Source: Fibrobacter succinogenes (GTDB lineage Bacteria; Fibrobacterota; Fibrobacteria; Fibrobacterales; Fibrobacteraceae). Taken from it: a stretch of DNA of 64,000 nucleotides. Shown here one piece after another: positions 1-8,884 of this stretch. Both the position numbers and the translations under genes were made by a program. Location: the NCBI GenBank assembly GCA_902779055.1, contig CACZAD010000007.1, positions 248,001 to 312,000 on the forward strand, read 5' to 3'. Each line of letters begins with the position of its first letter. Position 1 is the stretch's first letter. The notes under the pieces are model-generated. The model searched no databases, was not told where the DNA came from, and worked only from the letters and a program-made list of their open reading frames with translations.

Positions 1-443
1 TTCTGCACAAGGACTTGAAGACTAAAGTTCTTTTGGAAACGATGGCGGGGAAGGGGAGCGAAGTTGGCCGGACGTTCGAAGAACTGCGCCAGATTCTCGA
101 CCGAGTGGAGCTTGGTGAAAAGATGGGTGTGTGTCTGGATACCTGCCACGTTTTTGACGGCGGTTACGATATCGTGAACCATCTGGATGACGTCCTCGAA
201 GAATTTGACAAGGTCATTGGACTTAAGCGTCTGTGCGCCATCCATTTGAACGACAGCAAGAACCCGATGGGGAGCCATAAGGACCGACACGAGGTCATCG
301 GTGGCGGGTTCATTGGCCTGGAAGCGCTTGTGAATGTGGTGAACCATCCGGCGCTGAAGGGGCTGCCGTTCTACTTGGAGACTCCGAACGAATTGCCGGG
401 GTATGCCGCGGAAATTGCCTTGATGCGTAGCCGTGAACGCTAA
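1..443 (+). CDS. nfo: Endonuclease IV (AP endonuclease), 3' part only
   Basis: The open frame enters from the left edge of the window and ends at the TAA at 441-443, so only the C-terminal ~147 residues are seen. Endonuclease IV is a zinc-dependent TIM-barrel enzyme that cleaves DNA 5' of abasic sites in base excision repair. Family motifs visible are [53 protein letters not shown] (as separate short blocks) and the terminal LETPNE; the Glu, Asp, His and Glu residues in these blocks are the metal ligands of the family. Nothing looks broken in the visible part. The start lies outside the window. Confidence 0.93.
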   Translation, partial: LHKDLKTKVLLETMAGKGSEVGRTFEELRQILDRVELGEKMGVCLDTCHVFDGGYDIVNHLDDVLEEFDKVIGLKRLCAIHLNDSKNPMGSHKDRHEVIGGGFIGLEALVNVVNHPALKGLPFYLETPNELPGYAAEIALMRSRER

Positions 444-468
444 AATGAATTTTTTTAGCCTTCATACC

Positions 469-497
469 TTGACAACGGAATAGAAAACATCTATATT
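469..497 (+). promoter_or_regulatory. Sigma-70-type promoter of tRNA-Asn
   Basis: TTGACA at 469-474 and TATATT at 492-497 are separated by 17 bases, a near-consensus vegetative promoter. The tRNA begins 46 bases after the -10 box. The call rests on motif match and spacing only. Confidence 0.75.
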
Positions 498-543
498 TGA
501 GCCCGTCGATTGGAATCCCCAAAAGATTCTTGAATTGATTTGA

Positions 544-616
544 TGCTTCATAGCTCAGTTGGTAGAGCCCGCGACTGTTAATCGCGTTGTCCTTGGTTCG
601 AGTCCAAGTGAAGCAG
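544..616 (+). tRNA. tRNA-Asn (anticodon GTT)
   Basis: A full cloverleaf can be drawn. The acceptor stem TGCTTCA (544-550) pairs with TGAAGCA (609-615), with discriminator G616. The D arm is GCTCAGTTGGTAGAGC (553-568). The anticodon stem CGCGA/TCGCG encloses the loop CTGTTAA, with anticodon GTT at 577-579. The T arm is CTTGG-TTCGAGT-CCAAG (592-608). CCA is not encoded. It stands alone, with its own promoter and terminator. Confidence 0.97.
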
Positions 617-619
617 CTG

Positions 620-650
620 AAAAAGCCTCGGTCTTTGACCGGGGCTTTTT
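620..650 (+). terminator. Rho-independent terminator after tRNA-Asn
   Basis: AAAAAGCCTCGGTC, loop TTT and GACCGGGGCTTTTT form a long GC stem with A and T runs on both sides. It can therefore also serve the converging minus-strand gene that ends at 677. Confidence 0.9.
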
Positions 651-676
651 CGTTTATGTCTGCTATTTGCGGTTGA

Positions 677-1522
677 TTATCTTTGAGCGGGCGACCAGCG
701 TTTCTTGAATCGGGGCTCGTCGATGATTTTGCCCCAGATGAATCCGCGTCTGACGCTTTCCCTGCTGATCGAACGAACCGTACGGCGCCGTTCCTGTTCG
801 GAACCGTCGACCGTTTCGCTGGCATAGCCGTTTTCGATGTCGCTCTGACGGGCGGCTTCGTTGGCTTCTTCGCGGGCCTTGCGGGCGCGTTCTTCCAGGA
901 TCTTCAGCTGGCTCTGCTTGTCGCTTGTGGCAGGCGATGCGCTCGGCTTGACCGTGGATGTTGTCGTTTGAGCCAATGCTTCCGCTTTCTGTTCGTGCGA
1001 CAGCAGGTTGTTGAGTTCATCGATGTCTTGCACGAGAACTTCGTAGGCGCCGTCTCCCATGTCGTGACCGATAATGCGGTGCTGCTGGAGTTCGTGGATG
1101 AGTTCGATAGCCCGGGCTTCGGATACTTCGAATTCAATCTTGAGGTAGTCGATATCGACTAAGCCCTGCTCGACGATATCCTCTGCGACTTCACGCATAG
1201 TCACCTGGTCACCCAGGCGATGGTAGTTCTCGGGAATGGGCGGCGGCATGGGGGATTCCATTGTTCCCTGCGAGGCCTCGCGCTGCGCATCTTCAAATTG
1301 CCGGATGTACTCTTGCAATTTGCGGGCGGCGAAAGGTTTTGGCGGAGGTTCCGCATCGTCCGTGTCTTCGTTGCCATCGTTGTCGTCGGGAACCGACGAA
1401 GATTCGTCCCTGCGGTTGCGCCACGGGGGTGGCTGCTGCTGGGATTTTTTCTTCGCCTTCTCTGCCCGATTCTGGATAATCGTTATGATTGCCGCGATGA
1501 CGATAAAGATTATTGTTTCCAT
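677..1522 (-). CDS. Membrane-anchored protein with FtsK-gamma-like winged helix, third gene of the nfeD-floA cluster
   Basis: 281 residues. One N-terminal membrane segment (about residues 3-16) is followed by a Lys-rich stretch, a Pro/Asp-rich low-complexity region (to ~75) and a folded segment at ~110-175. That segment reads MREVAEDIVEQG, then EVSEARAIELIHELQQHRIIG, then GAYEVLV. The order and spacing match the winged helix of the FtsK gamma domain (family pattern: G..RAARL...ME..GIVG...EVLV). No ATPase domain is present. A charged coiled-coil-like stretch (~205-235) and a basic C-terminus follow. It lies 34 bases after floA on the same strand and so probably belongs to the nfeD-floA transcript. 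The gene is otherwise unrecognised. The FtsK-gamma resemblance is an inference from pattern. Confidence 0.72.
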   Translation of the reverse strand: METIIFIVIAAIITIIQNRAEKAKKKSQQQPPPWRNRRDESSSVPDDNDGNEDTDDAEPPPKPFAARKLQEYIRQFEDAQREASQGTMESPMPPPIPENYHRLGDQVTMREVAEDIVEQGLVDIDYLKIEFEVSEARAIELIHELQQHRIIGHDMGDGAYEVLVQDIDELNNLLSHEQKAEALAQTTTSTVKPSASPATSDKQSQLKILEERARKAREEANEAARQSDIENGYASETVDGSEQERRRTVRSISRESVRRGFIWGKIIDEPRFKKRWSPAQR

Positions 1523-1556
1523 AGGCTAGAGCCTCTTTTGAATCTCTCGTCTAGAA

Positions 1557-2531
1557 TTACTTCGTAGCTTCCGGGGCGGATCCGATTTCTTTACGCATCT
1601 GCGTGTCGGCTTCGATGTTCTTGAGGTTGTAGTAGTCCATCACGCCGAGCTTTCCGTCGCGGAGGGCAGAGGCCATGGCCATTGGAATCTGGGCTTCGGC
1701 TTCCACGAGCTTTGCCTTCATTTCCATCACCTTTGCCTTCATTTCCTGTTCGGCCGCGAATGCCATGGCGCGGCGTTCTTCTGCCTTGGCCTGTGCAATC
1801 TTTTTGTCGGCTTCGGCACGGTCGGTTTCGAGGATGGCGCCGATGTTCTGGCCCACGTCCACGTCTGCAATGTCGATGGAGAGAATTTCGAAGGCGGTAC
1901 CGGCATCAAGGCCGGAGGCAAGCACCTTCTTGGAGATCATGTTCGGGTTTTCGAGCACTTCCTTGTGGCTCTGTGCAGAACCGATGGAAGACACGATGCC
2001 TTCGCCAACGCGGGCGACAACCGTTTCTTCGCCGGCGCCACCGACGAGCTTCTGGATGCTGGCGCGCACGGTGATTCGGGTGATGGCATGGAGCTGGATA
2101 CCGTCGAGAGCCACTGCGGAAACCTTCGGGGTTTCGATGACCTTCGGGTTCACGGACATCTGCACGGCTTCGAGAACGTTTCGGCCGGCAAGGTCGATGG
2201 CTGCGGCTTCCTTGAAGTCGAGCTTGATGTTTGCCTTGTTGGCGGCGATGAGAGCCTGGATCACGCGAAGCACGTTACCGCGGGAGAGGTAGTGGGCTTC
2301 GAGCAAGTTGGTGTCGACCGGGAGACCTGCCTTGCAGCTGAGAATTCGGGCTTCGACGATGATCTGCGGCGGCACCTTACGGAGACGCATACCGATGAGC
2401 TGGAAAATGCTCACGTTTGCCTTGGAGAACAAAGCCTGAAGCCAAAGGCTAAAGAACTTGCCGATGAAGGCGAGGATGACGATAACGACGATGGCGGCAA
2501 TGATGATGCCAACGGTAAGAAGAGTATCCAT
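1557..2531 (-). CDS. floA: Flotillin-like protein FloA
   Basis: 324 residues, the usual length of bacterial FloA. An N-terminal hydrophobic hairpin-like anchor (residues ~5-35) is followed by an SPFH domain with blocks [31 protein letters not shown] and [20 protein letters not shown]. An Ala/Glu-rich coiled coil follows (about 235-285, [19 protein letters not shown]), then the C-terminal region [18 protein letters not shown]. Family knowledge: FloA forms membrane microdomains and is typically encoded beside an NfeD protein, as here (21 bases downstream of nfeD). AGGAG lies about 8 bases before the ATG at 2531 and supports this start. Confidence 0.95.
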   Translation of the reverse strand: MDTLLTVGIIIAAIVVIVILAFIGKFFSLWLQALFSKANVSIFQLIGMRLRKVPPQIIVEARILSCKAGLPVDTNLLEAHYLSRGNVLRVIQALIAANKANIKLDFKEAAAIDLAGRNVLEAVQMSVNPKVIETPKVSAVALDGIQLHAITRITVRASIQKLVGGAGEETVVARVGEGIVSSIGSAQSHKEVLENPNMISKKVLASGLDAGTAFEILSIDIADVDVGQNIGAILETDRAEADKKIAQAKAEERRAMAFAAEQEMKAKVMEMKAKLVEAEAQIPMAMASALRDGKLGVMDYYNLKNIEADTQMRKEIGSAPEATK

Positions 2532-2552
2532 TTGTTTTTTCTCCTGTTTTTG

Positions 2553-4109
2553 TTATAAATGCGTGACCCAGATGTGGCCTTCCTGGACGGATTCGACTTT
2601 GACGTCTTGGCCGGCTTCGATGATTTCGCCGTGCGTCTGGACATCAAGGAGCTTGATACTTCCGTCGGGGAGGGTAAAGCTTGCCTGGCCTACGGGGCGT
2701 AAGAATGTCTTTGCGACACCGACATCGCCGACAGAAACGACCTGGACATCTTCGGTCGGGGAGACGGCCGTTTCCATATCGGTCTTGAGCATCGGCGTCC
2801 AGCCTTCGGGCAAAAGCGGAATCAGGTACTTGCTTGCGGCAATCGGGATGATGAGCGCAACTGCGGCACTCCCGAGGACAAAGAATAGTCCGAATAGCCA
2901 GGGCGTGGCGTCAAATGTGGTTTCGACCGTTTCCGGGACGAATTCCGGGATGTTCGCGGAATCAAAGCTCATGATGAGGGCGATGATCATGCAGGCGATG
3001 CCTGCGACGCCAAACAGGAACGTTCCCGGCATCACAAAGATTTCGACGAGGAATAGCGCAATGCCTGCGACTAGCAGGATGGCGGGGAAGTATCCGTCAA
3101 GCTGCGGAGCGAACTGGCCGAGGAATACGATCCCGATGAGAATGATGCCGATGATGCCGAACATCCCAAATCCCGGAGTCTTGAATTCGATGTAGAGTGC
3201 CCCGAATCCGAGAATCAGGAGGATGCCCGCGACTGCGGCGATGCCGCTTGCGATTTGTTCACCGACGGTTGTTTCGACTTCGCTCTTCTTTTCGATGGCA
3301 AGCTTTGTTTCGAAGTCCTCGCGGTTCTTGAACGTGCCTTTGGAGAATCCGAGTTCTTCGGCTTCCTTGTCGGTCATGGTCAAGAGTTCGCCTTCTTTCA
3401 CGAGAATCTTGGGGGCGCCCCAGAATTTCTTTTCGGTACTGTCAAGAACGGAGTATTTCTTGCTTTCGATGATGAGGGTCGTGTCGCGTTCGGTCTTTTG
3501 GCCTTTATCGAGTTTTGCGGTAAGCTCGTAAATTTCGAGTTCTGGTGTTACGAAGGAAGAGGCCAGGAGTTCGGGGTAGCCGTTACGCTGGGCGAGGTTT
3601 CGGAACTTGGCGCGGAGGGGCGATTGGATCTTTTCGCCGACGATTTGCGGTGTGCCGTCGCCGCCCTGGACTATCGGGGCGCAGTCGCCGATGGTCGTTG
3701 CTTCGAGCATGTAGAGCTTTTTGCAGGCGAGGGCGATGAGCGAGCCCGCGCTGATGGCCTTTTTCTTGACAAGGGCTATCGTTTCGGCACCTTTGACGGC
3801 CATGATGGTATCGACGAGGTCGAAGGCGGCATCGAGGCGTCCACCGAACGTGTTGATTTCAAAGACGATGTAGTCTGGCTTCTTTTCGAGCGCTTCGCCA
3901 ATGGCTCGGGCGCAGAATTCGTACATCGTGGGGTCGACATCCCCTTCCAGCTTGATCCAGACGGCCTGCTTTTTGGGGGCGACTATCTCGGTTGCTGTCG
4001 GGGTGGAGTCTTTTACGACTGGCGCTAAATCTGTTGCAGATGCGGTGGCCGCAATGGAAAATGTGGCCAGAATGGCCAAAAAGAAAAAGATTTTTGCAAA
4101 AAGCTTCAT
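2553..4109 (-). CDS. Long-form NfeD: membrane-bound ClpP-class serine protease
   Basis: 518 residues from the ATG at 4109. An in-frame upstream start at 4220 would add 37 residues ahead of a clear signal peptide (MKLFAKIFFFLAILATFS), so 4109 is chosen. Order: signal peptide; a ClpP-like periplasmic domain (~40-240) with FEINTFGGRLDAAFDLVDTI and the serine-nucleophile region AISAGSLIALACKK; four to five membrane segments (~285-430); and a C-terminal OB-fold NfeD domain with VGDVGVAKTFLRPVGQASF and AGQDVKVESVQEG. Proteins of this family act on membrane proteins next to flotillin/stomatin partners. It heads the nfeD-floA cluster. No clear Shine-Dalgarno is seen; a possible TTAACT-N17-TATACA promoter lies just upstream. 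Confidence 0.92.
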   Translation of the reverse strand: MKLFAKIFFFLAILATFSIAATASATDLAPVVKDSTPTATEIVAPKKQAVWIKLEGDVDPTMYEFCARAIGEALEKKPDYIVFEINTFGGRLDAAFDLVDTIMAVKGAETIALVKKKAISAGSLIALACKKLYMLEATTIGDCAPIVQGGDGTPQIVGEKIQSPLRAKFRNLAQRNGYPELLASSFVTPELEIYELTAKLDKGQKTERDTTLIIESKKYSVLDSTEKKFWGAPKILVKEGELLTMTDKEAEELGFSKGTFKNREDFETKLAIEKKSEVETTVGEQIASGIAAVAGILLILGFGALYIEFKTPGFGMFGIIGIILIGIVFLGQFAPQLDGYFPAILLVAGIALFLVEIFVMPGTFLFGVAGIACMIIALIMSFDSANIPEFVPETVETTFDATPWLFGLFFVLGSAAVALIIPIAASKYLIPLLPEGWTPMLKTDMETAVSPTEDVQVVSVGDVGVAKTFLRPVGQASFTLPDGSIKLLDVQTHGEIIEAGQDVKVESVQEGHIWVTHL

Positions 4110-4237
4110 GTTGCCAATGTATAAAGATTGTTTTGTTAAAGTTAAATTTTTTGTGAAAAAAAACACTCTTTTAGCACAAAACTCTGGTAAAACAGACTTT
4201 TTTTCGAGTAAATCCTCCAAAATGGTACCTTAAAATG

Positions 4238-4243
4238 TATAAT
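4238..4243 (+). promoter_or_regulatory. Possible -10 box of the hybrid kinase gene
   Basis: A perfect TATAAT lies 26 bases before the ATG at 4270 in an AT-rich divergent spacer. No good -35 box is present at 16-18 bases. Confidence 0.4.
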
Positions 4244-4269
4244 ATATTGGCGAATGTTACAAAAAACTT

Positions 4270-7200
4270 ATGAACGATAATTTTTTTAAAAGAAATTTAA
4301 TTGCCTCGTTGCTGTTGGTGGCGTTTTTGTTTGTTGTAACGAACGTATCGTTTTTTTACATCAATCAAAAAGCCATTGATGATAGCTGGGACTCTCTTGA
4401 CGAAGTGGCGTACGCCTCTGAAGCCAAGATGGAGTTCTTGGGCCGTTCCCTTTTGGGTGCCTTGACCAACATTGCGGCCGTGGTGGCTCTCGAAGATAAC
4501 CTGTTGTCCGAGGGTATGGTCCGCATGATTCGCACTTCGCGTATCGGTCCTTTGGTTTCGAAGGCCCGTTTGTATTTGCCGGATGGTCATATTATTGGGG
4601 AGCAGGGGGTCTTTTTCGATTCGTCCTATGCACAGCATTATAATAGAATAGTCTCCCAAAGTCCGTACATTTCGAAGGTGGGACCGGATTTAATCAATAA
4701 AAACGAAGTTGTTTTTGAACAATTTGTGCCTATCCGTCAGCGCGGCCAGGTGGTGGCGATGCTTTCGGCTCTATCCAGCATGTCGCCGTTGTTTGGGTAT
4801 GTCGCTACGAATTCGTTTAAAGGGAATGCTTCGTTGTTTGTCATTGACCGTAGAGATGGCTCCTTTGTTGTCGAAAAGACGGGAAAATGGAAAAATTTTA
4901 ATGAGTTCATAGAAAAGATTAACCCGAAAAGTGGATATTCGACGAATGAGTGGGCCTCTAGCGTGTTGCAGGGCGGTTCCGGTCATTTGGCGTACGATGT
5001 TGTGGGTTCGGACGAGTCCATGCTTTTGGTGTCGCTTCCGCTGTTTGGTGGCTGCTGGTCGTTGGTCCTGTATGTGAACGAGAATATCGCTTTTACGCGA
5101 GTCGATAAAATTCGCCGGTTCTATATCATCATTTCGGCGATAGAACTGCTTGTGATTTTGCTGTACCTGATTCGCGTGGTGTGGAATGCCCGCCGGATGG
5201 CTGAAGCTGAAAGTAGCGAATACTCCGAAATTGCCGATGCCTTGAGCGGAACCTACGAATGCATTTTCTATGTGAACGTTCTGGATGACACGTTCGATAT
5301 GTTCCATTCCGATACGCTCATGAGCAAGCTGCATGACGAAGGGAGCGGAAAGGACTTTTTCTTTGATTCCATTACGAGCCTGAGGCGTAACCTTTATGAA
5401 GACGACGTGGATGTCGTCATGCACTTCATGGAAAAGGGCGCCTTCCTGAAACGTCTTGAAGAAAATACGAGTGCGTCGGTCGAATATAGGCTTGTCATTG
5501 ATGGTGTTCCGCAGTTCTATCGTATGAAGGCGATCAAGTCCAGCAAGGACGAAAACCATGTGATCATCGCCGTCGAAAACATCGATTCCGAAGTCAACAA
5601 GGCGATTGCCCAGCGCCAGGAAATGGATCGCAACAACAGGGTGATTGAATCGCTCGCTTCGGACTTTGACTTTGTGAACTATGTGACTCTTGGCGAAGAC
5701 TCGTCGAGAGATTTTGTGGTGACTTACCGTGCGAGCTCCGTGCTTTTGAAGGCTATTCCTGGCTGGTCCAACGAAAAGCTTTTTTCGAAGAGGATGGAGC
5801 TTTTGCTCAAGTACTTGATTTGCGATTCGGACAAGGTGCAGTTCTATGAACAGACGAACCGTGACCGCCTTGTTTCAAGGCTCAAGTACGAATCTGTCGT
5901 GCATATCAATTTCAAGATCAAGCTCGATGGCAAGGAAGTCTGCTACCAGATGAAGATCATTGCCGACAAGGACGAAATCGGCAACCTCAAGGGTATAGTC
6001 TTTGGTCTGCATAGCGTTGACGAAGAAATCAAGGCGCAGATGGAAATCCAGTCGAAGTTGAAGCGCAACCTCGAAATCATTGATATTCTTTCGGAAGACT
6101 ATACGGCGTTGTTCTTTATGAACCTGGAAGAAAACGTCGATGGCTTGCTTGCCGTGAGCGACCGTATCAAGAAATCCGTGAGCAGGTTCTTTACAAAGAA
6201 CGAGGCGCTTATCGATTCCTTTAGAGGCTATGTCAATACGCTTGTGCATCCGGATGACCGCGAAAAGCTCTTGACGATTGGCAAAAAGGAATACATTGGC
6301 GAACATTTGATGCACCAAAAACGCTTCTCGGTGGTGTTTAGACAGCTTTATAACGATGAATACATGTATACCCGCATGGTGTTTGCTAAGGCGGAGCCGC
6401 TTAATGAACCGCCCAAGCTTGTCGCCGTGGGATTCTCGGAAGTGGATTCGCAGTATAGGGCCGAGTCGGAACATCAGGAGAATATTGAACGTATTATGAG
6501 CCTTTCGGACCAGTTCGAGGCTATTTACGATGTCAATATCGATACGGGTATATTCAGCGTTTCTGTCAGTGGCGAAAAGTTCAATGAGGTCATCGATAAA
6601 AAGACTGGCCAGTTCATGAACTTCTTTGATGAAAGTGGAACGGATATCAGCAAGGTTGTTTATCCGGACGACCAGAAAAATGTACTCGAAGCGCTGAGCC
6701 GTGAAAACATTCTGGCCCGCTTGCAGAACGAAAACTCGTTCTTCTTGGATTACCGTAATGTTCTGGGCGACAAGATTTTGTGGTACCGCATGAGAATCAC
6801 AAAGATGGGCGACTGGTCCAAGTCTCGCCGTGTCCTTGTGGGCGCCTTCAATAACGATGCCGTTTATCGCAAGGAAATGGAACAGCAGGCTGCTCTTGAA
6901 AAAGCTCTTGAAATGGCAAAGTCGGCATCTCGTGCAAAGACGATGTTCTTGAACAGTATGAGCCATGACATCCGCACGCCGATGAATGCCATTATCGGTT
7001 ATACGGAGCTTGCCACGATACATATTACAAATAAAGAACTTGTCCGCAACTTCCTCGGAAAGATTGAGCTTTCGTCGAATCATTTGCTGTCGTTGATCAA
7101 CGATGTGCTTGACATGAGCCGCATCGAGTCTGGAAAGCTCAGCCTGAATGAAAAGCCGGAACGTATCCCGGATCTGATCCATACGCTCAAGGATATTGTC

Positions 7201-8463
7201 CAGGCGGATATCCATTCCAAGCAGTTGCAGTTCTTCGCAAATAGCGTCGACATCAAGAACGAAGAAATTATTTGCGACAAGCTTCGCTTGAACCAGGTGC
7301 TTTTGAACGTTGTCTCAAATGCCATCAAGTACACTCCTGCGGGTGGTTCCATCTGGTTTACCGTTGGGCAGGAAAAGTCCACAGAACCGGGAACCGGAGC
7401 CTACGTGTTTATCATCAGGGACTCGGGTATTGGCATGAGCGAAGACTTCTTGCCGAACATTTATGACCCGTTTACTCGAGTGAATTCTTCGACGGTTTCC
7501 GGTATTCAGGGAACGGGGCTTGGCATGGCGATCACGAAGAACATCGTCGATATGATGAAGGGTTCCATCGATGTCAAAAGCAAGGAAAACGAAGGTACCG
7601 AAGTTGTTCTGAAGTTCAACTTTAAGGTTGCCGATTCGGGTCGTGAAATAGAACGGGTAAAGGAACTTGAAGGCAAGAGGATTCTAGTCGTCGATGACGA
7701 CGAGGATTCTTGCAAGCATATTCCCGAAACCTTTAAGGAATTGGGTATGGAAGCCGAATGCTGCAATTCCGGTGCGAAAGCTTTGGAATTGGCCAAAAAG
7801 GCGAAGGCGGAAGGCTCCTTGTACGATGCGTTCCTCGTGGATTGGCGCATGCCGGGCATGGACGGCATGAAGACAATCAAGATGCTCCGTGAACTGCTTG
7901 GCGACAAAATCCTAGTGATTGTCATGTCGGCTTACGAATGGTCTGATATCGAGGACGAAGCCTCCAAGGTGAATGTTAGCAACTTTGTTGGTAAACCGTT
8001 GTTCCCGTCGGATGTAAAGGACGTGATGCTGATGAGCTTTGGCTTTAAGCAAACCGAGGTCCAGGAATCCGATAAGAATGTGAATTTCAGCGGCAAAAAG
8101 ATTTTGCTTGTCGACGATAACGAGCTGAATCGTGAAATCGCCCAGGAAATCCTGGAAGACTGCGGAATCCAGGTGACGACGGCTTGCGATGGCGAAAAGG
8201 CCCTTGAGTTCATGAAAACGGCGACGAAGGACGACTGTGACTTGGTCTTGATGGATGTCCAGATGCCTATCATGGACGGTTATGAAGCGACCCGACGGAT
8301 CCGCCGGATGGATAGCGATATGGCTAACATCCCGATTATTGCGATGACGGCGAACGCGTTTGCCGATGACCAGCAGGCGGCTCTGGAGGCTGGAATGAAC
8401 GAACACGTGGCAAAACCTGTGAACGTCAACAAGCTGAAAGAGGTGCTGTCGAGGTTCTTGTAG
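4270..8463 (+). CDS. Hybrid sensor histidine kinase with four tandem PAS-like modules and two receiver domains
   Basis: 1397 residues. Two membrane segments (about 12-30 and 280-300) flank an extracytoplasmic sensor of Cache-like layout. The cytoplasmic part begins with four tandem modules of about 140 residues (starting near 317, 457, 601 and 740). Each opens with a pattern such as EIADALSGTYECIFYVN or EIIDILSEDYTALFFMN and ends in Y-R/Q-M-K/R plus a coiled coil. Next come HisKA (SMSHDIRTPMNAIIGYTEL, phospho-acceptor His899) and HATPase_c (NVVSNAIKYTP, DSGIGMS, GTGLGMAI). Two receivers follow, with acceptor Asp1191 (FLVDWRMPGMDG) and Asp1329 (LMDVQMPIMDG). All catalytic motifs look intact. 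The signal and downstream target are unknown. There is no separate response regulator next to it. Confidence 0.93.
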   Translation: MNDNFFKRNLIASLLLVAFLFVVTNVSFFYINQKAIDDSWDSLDEVAYASEAKMEFLGRSLLGALTNIAAVVALEDNLLSEGMVRMIRTSRIGPLVSKARLYLPDGHIIGEQGVFFDSSYAQHYNRIVSQSPYISKVGPDLINKNEVVFEQFVPIRQRGQVVAMLSALSSMSPLFGYVATNSFKGNASLFVIDRRDGSFVVEKTGKWKNFNEFIEKINPKSGYSTNEWASSVLQGGSGHLAYDVVGSDESMLLVSLPLFGGCWSLVLYVNENIAFTRVDKIRRFYIIISAIELLVILLYLIRVVWNARRMAEAESSEYSEIADALSGTYECIFYVNVLDDTFDMFHSDTLMSKLHDEGSGKDFFFDSITSLRRNLYEDDVDVVMHFMEKGAFLKRLEENTSASVEYRLVIDGVPQFYRMKAIKSSKDENHVIIAVENIDSEVNKAIAQRQEMDRNNRVIESLASDFDFVNYVTLGEDSSRDFVVTYRASSVLLKAIPGWSNEKLFSKRMELLLKYLICDSDKVQFYEQTNRDRLVSRLKYESVVHINFKIKLDGKEVCYQMKIIADKDEIGNLKGIVFGLHSVDEEIKAQMEIQSKLKRNLEIIDILSEDYTALFFMNLEENVDGLLAVSDRIKKSVSRFFTKNEALIDSFRGYVNTLVHPDDREKLLTIGKKEYIGEHLMHQKRFSVVFRQLYNDEYMYTRMVFAKAEPLNEPPKLVAVGFSEVDSQYRAESEHQENIERIMSLSDQFEAIYDVNIDTGIFSVSVSGEKFNEVIDKKTGQFMNFFDESGTDISKVVYPDDQKNVLEALSRENILARLQNENSFFLDYRNVLGDKILWYRMRITKMGDWSKSRRVLVGAFNNDAVYRKEMEQQAALEKALEMAKSASRAKTMFLNSMSHDIRTPMNAIIGYTELATIHITNKELVRNFLGKIELSSNHLLSLINDVLDMSRIESGKLSLNEKPERIPDLIHTLKDIVQADIHSKQLQFFANSVDIKNEEIICDKLRLNQVLLNVVSNAIKYTPAGGSIWFTVGQEKSTEPGTGAYVFIIRDSGIGMSEDFLPNIYDPFTRVNSSTVSGIQGTGLGMAITKNIVDMMKGSIDVKSKENEGTEVVLKFNFKVADSGREIERVKELEGKRILVVDDDEDSCKHIPETFKELGMEAECCNSGAKALELAKKAKAEGSLYDAFLVDWRMPGMDGMKTIKMLRELLGDKILVIVMSAYEWSDIEDEASKVNVSNFVGKPLFPSDVKDVMLMSFGFKQTEVQESDKNVNFSGKKILLVDDNELNREIAQEILEDCGIQVTTACDGEKALEFMKTATKDDCDLVLMDVQMPIMDGYEATRRIRRMDSDMANIPIIAMTANAFADDQQAALEAGMNEHVAKPVNVNKLKEVLSRFL

Positions 8464-8483
8464 GGCTGTGGGGTGTGATAATT

Positions 8484-8503
8484 ACCCCTTTTTGGGGCTT
8501 TTT
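8484..8503 (+). terminator. Weak terminator-like hairpin after the hybrid kinase
   Basis: TACCCC, a run of T, GGGG and then CTTTTT form a short stem with a T tail just after the kinase stop codon. Confidence 0.4.
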
Positions 8504-8506
8504 CCC

Positions 8507-8534
8507 TTCCTACTTCCTACTTCCTACTTCTAAC
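8507..8534 (+). repeat. Heptanucleotide array, four units, upstream of rpsO
   Basis: Units TTCCTAC, TTCCTAC, TTCCTAC and TTCTAAC follow without gaps. A -10-like TATATT (8541-8546) comes seven bases later, so the array covers the -35 position of a likely rpsO promoter. The same heptamer family occurs at 35317, 42394, 52010 and 52115. Confidence 0.8.
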
Positions 8535-8671
8535 TTTTCCTATATTTACCCGCAAATTGCATTTTTGCCTGGGTCCTGTGACCAGATTCGCCAATTCCAC
8601 TGGTGCTAGAGCAGTAAACTCGGACAAAAACATGTAATGAAACAACAAAAACAAAAAAAGGAATGGCTACA

Positions 8672-8864
8672 ATGGCTACTATTACTAAAGAAAAGGCTGC
8701 AGAACTCACCGCTAAGTTTGGTGCTAACGAAAAGGACACCGGTAACGTCCGCCCGCGGTCTTTCCATGATGGTTGCAAAGCGCAAGAACCTTCTCAAGTA
8801 CTACGGCGAAAAGGACATTATCGCTCAGCGTGCTTTGGTTAAGGAACTCGGTCTCCGCGGCTAA
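8672..8864 (+). pseudogene. rpsO: 30S ribosomal protein S15, internally deleted and frameshifted
   Basis: The ATG at 8672 follows AAAGGA at a good distance. The first 27 codons read as normal S15 (to NEKDTGNVR). From about 8754 the S15 sequence resumes in another frame at RGLSMMVAKRKNLLKYYGEKD and runs to the TAA at 8862-8864. The middle block that should contain the conserved HKKDHHSRR-type region is missing. The two parts give 63 residues against 89 in typical S15, so about 77 bases are absent and the frame is broken. Read straight, the product would be a 57-residue nonsense fusion. It sits 20 bases upstream of pnp, the classic rpsO-pnp order. pnp carries a similar lesion, so an assembly error is the leading explanation. 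Confidence 0.9.
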
Positions 8865-8884
8865 TTCTCTGATTGGAGATTTTT

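Noticed and set aside
310-825. Minus-strand frame across nfo, the tRNA and the next gene
   Set aside because: It covers the tRNA and two well-supported genes and has no family features.
5875-7215. Long minus-strand frame inside the hybrid kinase gene
   Set aside because: It lies wholly antisense to a protein with intact motifs; such frames are common in this codon usage.
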